From positions 1 to 40,955 of the forward strand of contig NZ_ASSD01000007.1 in NCBI RefSeq assembly GCF_000520715.1: a stretch of DNA of 40,955 bases, read 5' to 3'. Every line of letters starts with the position of its first letter. Position 1 is the stretch's first letter. Positions 35,301 to 40,955 of the stretch are shown in pieces. A model generated the notes under the pieces. It ran no database searches, was not told where the DNA came from, and saw only the letters and a list, made by a program, of their open reading frames with translations. The position numbers and the translations under genes are program-made. The stretch comes from Paenibacillus zanthoxyli JH29 (GTDB lineage Bacteria; Bacillota; Bacilli; Paenibacillales; Paenibacillaceae).

Positions 35301-36837
35301 CTATCGGTCCCGATTGAATGCCCGGCTTGGCCGCGAGCACTGCAGCTAAATGATGAACCTGTCTCCATAGCTGGCCATATGTCATCTCCTCTTGCTCCCA
35401 GCTGAGCGCTGTTCGCTCCGGGTGAACACTTGCTTCTCGCTCAAACAAGTCCAATACGGTAAGATCCTCTGCATATTTATGAGCAGCCTGCAAATTGTAG
35501 TGCTCGACTGTATTCTCCCACTGCTGCTGATTCAGGAGGGAGAGTCTATGAATCCTAGCATCCGGGCTTGAAGCCATCTCGGCTAGCAAGCAGATCATGG
35601 AGTCGAGCAAAGACTCGGCTTCAAAGTCGTCAATCAAGCTGGTCTGATAATCCAAGCTGAACAAGAGCGTGCCATCGTCCGACCAATCCTTGATCACCAA
35701 TTGCAGCGGATAAGCCTGCTCACCCGAGTAGAATTCCTCGTTAAGAATCGGTGAGCCATGGATACTTGTTCTAAGATGGGTGTTGTAGTAATTCAAGGAA
35801 GTTTGAGCTAAGGCCTGACGGCCTTTCTTCCGAAGCTGAAGTCGCCCTGCTAACAGGTTATATGGGTACTTGTGGTTGCCTAGATTACGCATATACTCCC
35901 GCTTTAGGTCCCGCAGAAAGTCATGCAGGGGCCTGTCTTCTTGCATACGAATCGTTAACGGCAGATTATCGGTGAACATGCCTACTATCGTTTTCGTCAT
36001 GGCATTGCGATTAGCAATAGGCATCGAGAGAACAATTTCGTCCTTCTGGTAATAACGGGATAGCAATATTCCATAAGCCGCACTCAAGAATATCGGGACA
36101 GATACGTGATGCTGATCCGCTGCATCCTTGAGCCTGCTTGTAGTTTCCTTGTCCAATAACCGGGTTAGACGGTTACCCGAAGGATCACGGGGAGTTTGTT
36201 CAAAAAGAGGTTCCGGTAGTTGGGTGAATTTCTGTTCCCAATATATGCGATTGTTCTCACATCGGTCTGATTGTAAATACGCCTGCTCCATATCCAGATA
36301 TTGCAGATAAGAGGTACAAGGCTGCATGGGATCGCTTGCTTCCTGAGAGCTAAGAAGCTGGTACCGTTCCAGAATGTGCTTGGTAAGAACATCCATGGAC
36401 CAACCATCACAAATAAGGTGATGAGCCCGCAGCAAAAAGCCGTTATCACGCTCACCCAAACTAAACATGGCTATATGATAAAGAGGTGAATCATAGAGGT
36501 TATAGGGAGTCTGTGCCTCGGCGGTAACCCAACGTTCATAAGCTGCTTGGGAATCCGAAATTTCCGAGAAGTCATAAAAAGGCAGCGGTTCTTCCTGATA
36601 AGGAGCAACGTACTGCACCGGCTCGTCATGCCTGAGCTGCAGCTGAATCCGTAGACCCTCATTGGCCTGAATTACGGAATGTATAGAGGCCTCAAGAGCA
36701 TTAAAATGAATAGGCCTCAATATACGTACACATCCTCCGATGTGATTCACACTCGATTGCGGGTAGAGCTGTTCGGTATACCATATTCTCTTTTGAGGAT
36801 GACTCAAACGATGTACAACCAGCTTGTCCATTAGCAT
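32356..36837 (-). CDS. clbN: NRPS loading module C-A(Asn)-PCP-E (ClbN-like)
   Basis: NRPS of 1493 residues (E. coli ClbN is about 1455). Starter-type C domain 1-430 with AHHLICDGWS (H139, H140, D144), which in ClbN attaches a fatty acyl group. A domain 460-955 with YTSGSTGEPKG, SFDLTLT and NEYGPTEATVG; code by eye DLTKIGEVGK, the asparagine code. PCP with Ser996 in RGGDSIKA, the GGDS form typical before epimerases. E domain about 1045-1490 with AAHHLCIDGVSW. Output: N-acyl-D-Asn-S-PCP, the prodrug cap. ATG 36837 (36831 is an alternative) follows the previous TGA by 4 bases. The next gene is the peptidase that would remove this cap. The acyl chain length cannot be read from sequence. Confidence 0.94.
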   Translation of the reverse strand: MLMDKLVVHRLSHPQKRIWYTEQLYPQSSVNHIGGCVRILRPIHFNALEASIHSVIQANEGLRIQLQLRHDEPVQYVAPYQEEPLPFYDFSEISDSQAAYERWVTAEAQTPYNLYDSPLYHIAMFSLGERDNGFLLRAHHLICDGWSMDVLTKHILERYQLLSSQEASDPMQPCTSYLQYLDMEQAYLQSDRCENNRIYWEQKFTQLPEPLFEQTPRDPSGNRLTRLLDKETTSRLKDAADQHHVSVPIFLSAAYGILLSRYYQKDEIVLSMPIANRNAMTKTIVGMFTDNLPLTIRMQEDRPLHDFLRDLKREYMRNLGNHKYPYNLLAGRLQLRKKGRQALAQTSLNYYNTHLRTSIHGSPILNEEFYSGEQAYPLQLVIKDWSDDGTLLFSLDYQTSLIDDFEAESLLDSMICLLAEMASSPDARIHRLSLLNQQQWENTVEHYNLQAAHKYAEDLTVLDLFEREASVHPERTALSWEQEEMTYGQLWRQVHHLAAVLAAKPGIQSGPIAIRMRHSPELVVAIMAVIKTGTAFMPIALEIPRSRVEFMLRDSGAVYLLSDEETEEWTVPVLTVPGLLAQNEAVEEKQLSAFSESTVSKANTPAYIIYTSGSTGEPKGVQVLHSSLANYITWASSVYLKSDRDIFAFYSSLSFDLTLTSLFVPLTSGIQLRIYPPNQHEFTLSRILQDNKATIIKLTPSHLALFPNRRNPNAVVHTLIVGGESLKTHLASQIQAMFGSSLSIYNEYGPTEATVGCMIHRFNPLTDKESAVPIGIPAANARLYILDKHMQMLPPGAVGELFISGPGVAEGYLHRHQLTAERFLADPYVEGNRMYRTGDRVRMGKGYLLQYIGRMDDQVKIRGYRIEPEEIEQALLRLEGIREAVVFITGEDQSAELLACVDGDEPDSAWIRQQLLGSLPSYMIPDRIHSVPAIPLTLNGKADKQQLTEMMNKGHSPSVQQEPLTYSGNLLAAMRTVLETDNIEIEDQFFERGGDSIKAIQVSSLLKSQGFDLSAAVILDYPLLKDMLLHLKQEFHEEEQGPAVGELLPTPIQSWFLKQQFQNADYYQQSIMLELADDIAEADLVEGIRSLIRHHDAFRLYYDDVRKKMFYSDNLHLGEELPEIIHINAHSEEQQEIELEQKMTAFKRKIRFTSADKPCLQALLITVPGRKRRLLLAAHHLCIDGVSWRILLEDLKRVLSKQPLPPKTASFQRWSSALWERSQPIFQSELDYWKRQSEANKRIKEAEERPMPLRSDCFKRKIIFSADETQAILQGNCGMTTAEHMQTELALAWQGEFPSEELTIWTEGHGREALFADLNLSRTIGWFTSLYPVKLKFDTELEERGRRLGLQRQLKQVPHRGVGYGVLAYSLQQLTPASPGIVFNYLGEFSIQDEEKFRVLYEASGPDVAPENHFPYLLELNAVVMKRQLQIEFMVSPEAMELEQMERLIQGYRSKMMKLIQEPAAGAEEELILTPDDFDAVDLTQQELDAIFK

Positions 36838-36841
36838 AACA

Positions 36842-39586
36842 TCAGCTACCTTTCAGAGGGATTGGCTCTGTTAAAAGGGATTCTAGCGCTTCTGCCAATT
36901 CTGCGATGGATTGATGCTCCAGGAAAACTTCAAGCCCTATATGCGTTTTAAAGATATCACCTAGATTTGCATTTATTGACGCCGCAAGGAGCGAATTGCC
37001 TCCGAGCTCGTAAAAATTATCCTCAGTGCCTATGGGAGTCACTCCAAGGTGCTTCTCCCACAGATGAACCAAGATTCGCTCTGTAGCGCTGCGCGGTCCC
37101 TTGTAACCGGCAAGCTGTTCTGCAGACAGCTTAAGGGGAACAACCGGAACAAGCTCCGAAGCGGCTTTTGCCCCAGAATTAGAGTGCTGATCAGTCTCGG
37201 GTTCTACCCAGTACCTTACTCTCTCGAACGGGTACGTAGGAAGAGCAATTCGCTGTCTCTTCTCTCCTTCATAATAAGCCGACCAGTTGATGGGATAACC
37301 CTCTATCCAGAGCCAGCCCAAGCAGTAACAGATGCTTCTGTCTATGCTTTCGGTTCCGGTCACATTTTGGTCTGTCATATGAATATCTCCGCTTGCGATA
37401 GACGGCCTTGGACCCAGTGTTAATTGCACATGATCCGAAGGTGGATTATGATCTGAATGAAATAGAGACGGATCATGCAATAGGGATGATAGAAGTTCGA
37501 ATCCGGCCAGACCCTTCGTCTTCTTGCGAGAATCCGGATCCCCTGGCCATATTAATGAATCCGGCAGCCTGTCCAGATCGACAGTCATTTGCTCGAGTCG
37601 ACGTTCATAACTATCCGCCCAGAGACGTTGTTCTACAGGGTTCAATTGACGGCGCGAGAGCTGGAAACACATATACAGATACGCTGCATCCTCCAGCTCC
37701 ATCCAGCCTGATGCTGTTGCAGCAGCATAGACGCCGGCCCCTTCTCCTTTGTAATAAGAGGGTACAATCCCCCACCGCTTCCACATGTGCGACATACCTA
37801 TTTGGAAGGCAAAAGAGCGTAAAGCTTCAAGCACATCTGCCTGAGACTTTTTCGCCAAGGAACTGAGTTCATACTTGACAGCTTGCTTCATCCTCATCAG
37901 CAGTTGGGTCCAATCTTCATGGAAACGGGGCGCTGTTTTGGTCCATTCGATGTACGAAGCCTCCAAATCTAACTGCTGATCCGCAAAGAAGAAGGTTAAA
38001 GGCTTCATTACACCACTAACCTTCCCCGTGTGGAATTGAGGCTCCTGGATTATACCTTCATCACCCGATTTCATCATACTGATATAAAAACCGCGCTGCT
38101 CCAACCCTTTACGTCCCACCTGGAGCGTATAAGCTGCATCTGCAAGGCGGTTCTCAGGAAAAGTTGCCAGCGAAGCTTGAACCCGGTCTTTATAGTTGTG
38201 AAGCGCGGTCGCTGTTTGGGCAGATAGAACGAAGAGGCATGCCTCCCGTTCAGAGACCGAAGGGTCTATTTGCGGCGGCTCTTCGACAATGACATGTACA
38301 TTGGTTCCACCAAGTCCAAATGAACTTACTCCGGCATAGCGGGGCAATCCTCCACTGCCCCATTCAAGCGGAATTGGGTTTAGATAAAATGGGCTGGTTC
38401 CAGAGGCTAGACGGATGCTGGGCATCTCAACATTAATGGCTGGCGGAAGCACCTGCTCCTTCAGTGCCATAACGGCCTTGATTAAGCCAATGACTCCGGC
38501 GGCAGGGCCGGTATGCCCGAAATTAGCCTTGGCCGATCCCAGTGCACAAAAAGCGGTCTTTGACGTGCTTTTAAGGAATACCTCATGCAAAGCTTCAAGC
38601 TCAATTGCATCTCCCAAAGGAGTTCCCGTTCCGTGAGCTTCTACATAGCCAATCTGTTCCGGCTTCACGCCGGAGACCATCATAGCCCTTTCTATGACTT
38701 CAATTTGGCCTTTTACTGAAGGGGCAGTAAATCCAGCCTTCTGGGAGCCATCATTGTTCATAGCAGATCCTTTGATCAACCCGTAGATGGTATCCCCGTC
38801 CTCCCAGGCGTCCCGAAACCTCTTGAGCACGACACACCCAGCCCCTTCGCTATACAAAGTCCCTGTTGCCTCGGCATCAAAAGCTCGAAGATGGCCATCC
38901 GAGGATAATAAGCCGTTATCCTGATATTCATATCCGGCAATTTGCGGAATACTGAGCGTCGCTGCACCGCATATCATTACATCACTAGAGTATGTCAACA
39001 AACTTTCACAAGCCAAATGTACGGCCGCCAATGAGCTTGAACATGCGGATTGAACATTAAGCACTGGACCTGTAAGATCCAGCTTATAGGCGGTCATGGT
39101 GGCTACATGGTCCTTCTCGCTGGCAATCTGCATTTGCAGATTGGTGGCGGCCTGTGCATCGCTCAAATGCGGGAGAAGATGAAACATGGAGTAATAATTT
39201 GCATATACGCCCGCATACACCCCAATCAGCTGTTTCCTATCTTCTGCGGCGTATCCTGCGGTTTCTAGCGCTTCCCAGGCCAGCTCCAGAAACAGGCGGT
39301 GCTGCGGATCCATCCAGGAAGCCTCTGTGGGGTTGATGTTAAAAAACGAAGCATCAAAGTACTCGATGTCCTTGATATTATTGTTTGCACGTATAAAGGG
39401 TCTGGGATTATCGGAGTGATGCCATGGCCCCTCTTTGGACACTGCGCCAAGATCTGCGACCACTTCATCACCCTGTTTAATATGCTTCCAGAACTGTTCT
39501 ATGTTTTCGACACCAGGCAATCGTATGGACATGCCTATAATTGCGATATCCGTCTTTTTATCTGCAAAATCAATATCAAATGACAT
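36842..39586 (-). CDS. clbO: PKS KS-AT(inactive)-ACP, probably trans-AT loaded (ClbO-like)
   Basis: Type I PKS of 914 residues, first gene of the operon; ATG 39586 follows GGAGGG. KS 12-435: SACSSS with Cys182, EAHGTGT with His318, NFGHTGPAAG with His358, so active. Residues 525-760 hold an AT relic: the nucleophile motif GHSxG reads GEGAG (614-618), losing both His and Ser; the HAFH segment is gone; the tail keeps only PINWSAYYEGEKRQRIALPTYP-type linker sequence. ACP follows with Ser865 in LGGNSLLA. It cannot load itself, so the discrete AT at 11919-13220 is the obvious donor, probably with aminomalonyl. Size and plan resemble E. coli ClbO (about 820 residues) and ClbC; I call it ClbO-like because the ClbC position is filled at 15515-19939 and this gene adjoins the N and P genes. 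It is the least certain of the one-to-one assignments. Confidence 0.88.
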   Translation of the reverse strand: MSFDIDFADKKTDIAIIGMSIRLPGVENIEQFWKHIKQGDEVVADLGAVSKEGPWHHSDNPRPFIRANNNIKDIEYFDASFFNINPTEASWMDPQHRLFLELAWEALETAGYAAEDRKQLIGVYAGVYANYYSMFHLLPHLSDAQAATNLQMQIASEKDHVATMTAYKLDLTGPVLNVQSACSSSLAAVHLACESLLTYSSDVMICGAATLSIPQIAGYEYQDNGLLSSDGHLRAFDAEATGTLYSEGAGCVVLKRFRDAWEDGDTIYGLIKGSAMNNDGSQKAGFTAPSVKGQIEVIERAMMVSGVKPEQIGYVEAHGTGTPLGDAIELEALHEVFLKSTSKTAFCALGSAKANFGHTGPAAGVIGLIKAVMALKEQVLPPAINVEMPSIRLASGTSPFYLNPIPLEWGSGGLPRYAGVSSFGLGGTNVHVIVEEPPQIDPSVSEREACLFVLSAQTATALHNYKDRVQASLATFPENRLADAAYTLQVGRKGLEQRGFYISMMKSGDEGIIQEPQFHTGKVSGVMKPLTFFFADQQLDLEASYIEWTKTAPRFHEDWTQLLMRMKQAVKYELSSLAKKSQADVLEALRSFAFQIGMSHMWKRWGIVPSYYKGEGAGVYAAATASGWMELEDAAYLYMCFQLSRRQLNPVEQRLWADSYERRLEQMTVDLDRLPDSLIWPGDPDSRKKTKGLAGFELLSSLLHDPSLFHSDHNPPSDHVQLTLGPRPSIASGDIHMTDQNVTGTESIDRSICYCLGWLWIEGYPINWSAYYEGEKRQRIALPTYPFERVRYWVEPETDQHSNSGAKAASELVPVVPLKLSAEQLAGYKGPRSATERILVHLWEKHLGVTPIGTEDNFYELGGNSLLAASINANLGDIFKTHIGLEVFLEHQSIAELAEALESLLTEPIPLKGS

Positions 39587-39734
39587 TGGATCCCTCCAGT
39601 CAGATGAAAATCATATATACACTTATGTAGATTTGCCGTACTTTAACTCGAATTCTCTGTAATAACCTTATCACGTTTACTTCCATTAAAAAATAGAACG
39701 TTGGAACTATATACCATTTATATAAAATTTTCTT

Positions 39735-39763
39735 AATTTAAAATCTATAATTTACCATAACAA
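39735..39763 (-). promoter_or_regulatory. candidate sigma-A promoter of the operon (weak)
   Basis: On the minus strand TTGTTA (39763-39758) is separated by 17 bases from TAAATT (39740-39735). Each box is 4 of 6 to consensus and spacing is ideal, which would give a leader of roughly 140 bases before ATG 39586. The region is so AT-rich that chance matches are expected. TTGACT at 39831-39826 is a better -35 alone but lacks a well-spaced -10. Confidence 0.2.
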
Positions 39764-39843
39764 GTATAATTAGAGATGATCTTATAAATCTACAATCTCA
39801 CATTTGTGTATTAGGTTTGTATCAAAGTCAATGCACATTTTAT

Positions 39844-39857
39844 GGTTCTTAGGAACC
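39844..39857 (+). repeat. short perfect inverted repeat (hairpin)
   Basis: GGTTC-TTAG-GAACC, extendable by an A-T pair and a wobble, is followed on the plus strand by GTTTTTG. It could be a weak terminator, an operator-like site upstream of the operon, or debris of the transposon end. Nothing chooses between these. Confidence 0.35.
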
Positions 39858-40012
39858 GTTTTTGTACAAGAAATCTACATATAAATTACATGAAAAAGGA
39901 ACATAATCTTATGCGGTTCTCAGGCTGTCGAGAAGACTCGGCAACCATTAATATGTTGATTAATTCAACAAGTGGTAGATATTTTTTTTGTATTAAGGGA
40001 AGGTGTTCTGCG

Positions 40013-40680
40013 ATGCTGCGTAAAACCGAGAAGGACAACAGGCCTACGATTTTGTGTCCAATGAATAATTGGTTACCCAAAATCATTTGCTTCGGAAAAT
40101 TTGGATCGCTAAATCGATTTATCATTTATTGATGAAAAGGTTCGACCCCTCTATTGCGAAGACAACGGACGTCCAGCAATTGATCCTGTTGTGTTGTTCG
40201 AGAAGATCTTTCTCGGTTTTGTACGGCATTCGGTTCGAACCACAGTTGGAGCGAGAGATTTTAACCAAGCTTTCTTACCGCTGGTTTCTGGGTACTGGAA
40301 CTATCAGATAAAGTCCAGGATCACACGACCATCAGCTGGAACCGCCGAACTCGATTTAAAGATACTAACAATTTTTGGGATATCTTCGATTAAATTGTAT
40401 TACAGGGCATGCAGCACCGGATGATTGGCGGCCGGGTGTTGATTTCAGATTATACACATGTGAATGCAAACGCCAACAAGCGCCAGTACATGAAACAGCA
40501 GGACCTTCAATATACACTTGATTACATGGGTGAACTCAATGATGTGGTTGAAACGGATCGGAGAGCGCATAGAAAAGAGAGCTTTAAAGCCTAATGAGGA
40601 GGTGGTCGAGGAGAAAGAAAGTAAAGTGATCAGAACGGATCCGGACATAATTCGAGATGGCAACGCCGGTCAACCGAACC
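40013..40680 (+). pseudogene. IS1182-type transposase remnant, frameshifted and truncated
   Basis: Pieces of an IS1182-family transposase N-terminal half are readable in order but in changing frames: MLRKTEKDNRPTI from ATG 40013, NHLLRKI about 40080, DNGRPAIDPVVLFEKIFLGF about 40160-40220, LYGIRFEPQLEREI then YRWFLG about 40220-40290, HTTISWNRRTRFKDTN about 40320-40370, MIGGRVLISDYTHVNANANK about 40420-40480, and KESKVIRTDPD about 40615-40650. At least three frame changes and stops break it, and the catalytic C-terminal half is absent, so it is dead. It lies just outside the operon on the opposite strand and marks a likely boundary or past mobilisation of the cluster. Family assignment rests on remembered motif patterns. 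Confidence 0.75.
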
Positions 40681-40870
40681 GAACATATTTAGTTTCATAT
40701 TGTATTTTAATTAAATAGCCTTCAGATTCCTCAACCATGTTTATTGCTTCAGCCAAATGATTATCCCAATCTTCCACTTCGCCGAAAAATTCACCTAGAA
40801 ATCTATTTTTTGTCGATTATTTAATTTCCGTTTTTTCACCTTCATTATCTTTTTTGGTAATTTATCTAAT
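40670..40870 (-). pseudogene. decayed small gene fragment, function unknown
   Basis: On the minus strand one frame gives protein-like sequence ending at TGA 40670-40672: NRFLGEFFGEVEDWDNHLAE, followed by an amphipathic segment and YLIKIQYETKYV. Continuing upstream in the same frame gives KKDNEGEKTEIK, then one TAA, so a single stop interrupts an otherwise continuous reading. No start codon or ribosome binding site is seen and the family is unknown to me. It may be a remnant of the ancestral locus cut by the transposon. Confidence 0.4.
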
Positions 40871-40955
40871 AAAAAAGTCTCATACCTTTACCTTCTTGTA
40901 TTTCTTTAAGCTATTGTCTCCCGTTAGTCATAATGAACGAGGCGGCCCCAATCGC

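Larger units (their letters stand above)
39587..40012. other. AT-rich intergenic region upstream of the operon
   Basis: No credible gene. The stretch is clearly richer in A+T than the operon and should hold the promoter and a 5' leader for the roughly 40-kb transcript. I see no T-box, SAM or other riboswitch signature and no tRNA. The short ORFs here lack ribosome binding sites and recognisable motifs. The right part (about 39840-40012) may be the left end of the degenerate transposon that follows. Confidence 0.6.

Noticed and set aside
1502-38636. Many plus-strand reading frames of 60-180 codons inside the operon (for example 21136-21687, 37408-37866, 16934-17356)
   Set aside because: They lie antisense to long, motif-rich NRPS/PKS genes, show no ribosome binding sites or recognisable domains, and are Ser/Arg/Pro-rich as expected of shadow frames.
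1-39586. The locus as a zwittermicin or paenilamicin cluster
   Set aside because: Both share aminomalonyl or D-Asn/peptidase parts, but the contiguous B-to-J order, KR-DH-ER megasynthase, KS-AT-ACP after a C-A-PCP, and Gly-Cy module fit colibactin better. A database comparison should confirm.
1-40955. CRISPR array, tRNA, rRNA or riboswitch
   Set aside because: No regularly spaced repeats, cloverleaf ends or rRNA-like stretches were noticed on reading either strand; no folding or covariance search could be run.

Overview
The window is almost entirely one giant, single-strand (minus) hybrid NRPS-PKS operon, read from about 39586 leftwards and running off the left edge. Strong AGGAGG-type ribosome binding sites ahead of nearly every gene, an AT-rich flank and an IS1182-type transposase remnant suggest a Gram-positive host of the Bacillales, most like Paenibacillus. 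This is inference; no marker gene is present.

Main result: in content and order the operon matches the colibactin (clb) pathway known from E. coli and other Proteobacteria. In transcription order it encodes: a KS-(dead AT)-ACP protein (ClbO-like, 39586-36842); a C-A-PCP-E loading module with an Asn code (ClbN-like, 36837-32356); a membrane-anchored S12 serine peptidase (ClbP-like, 32343-30814); an unrecognised 86-residue protein (30785-30525); a type II thioesterase (ClbQ-like, 30503-29796); a C-A-PCP-KS-AT-KR-DH-ER-ACP megasynthase (ClbB-like, 29783-19944); a KS-AT-(dead KR)-ACP protein (ClbC-like, 19939-15515); the aminomalonyl-ACP set of 3-hydroxyacyl-CoA-type dehydrogenase, ACP, acyl-CoA-type dehydrogenase and discrete AT (ClbD, E, F, G-like, 15510-11919); a free-standing Ser adenylation domain and a separate C-A-PCP protein, together equal to ClbH (11938-6983); a KS-AT-ACP protein whose KS has Ser in place of the catalytic Cys (ClbI-like, 6981-3799); and the start of a C-A(Gly)-PCP-Cy protein (ClbJ-like, 3814-1, truncated by the window).

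Expected logic: the ClbN-like module loads and epimerises Asn, which its starter C domain probably N-acylates. The ClbB- and ClbC-like proteins extend the chain. The ClbD-G-like cassette with the Ser A domain makes and delivers aminomalonyl units. The ClbH/ClbI-like pair sits where colibactin builds its aminocyclopropane warhead. The ClbJ-like protein adds Gly and then a heterocycle. The ClbP-like peptidase would remove the N-acyl-D-Asn cap outside the membrane. Equivalents of ClbA, K, L, M and S are not in the window and may lie to the left.

Differences from E. coli clb are informative: the N/O/P/Q genes sit upstream of B; ClbH is split in two; the ClbC-like protein has an intact AT and a ruined KR; and there is an extra small gene between P and Q. 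The right end (39587-40955) holds an AT-rich putative promoter region, a frameshifted IS1182-type transposase remnant and a fragment of another decayed gene, and looks like the edge of the cluster.
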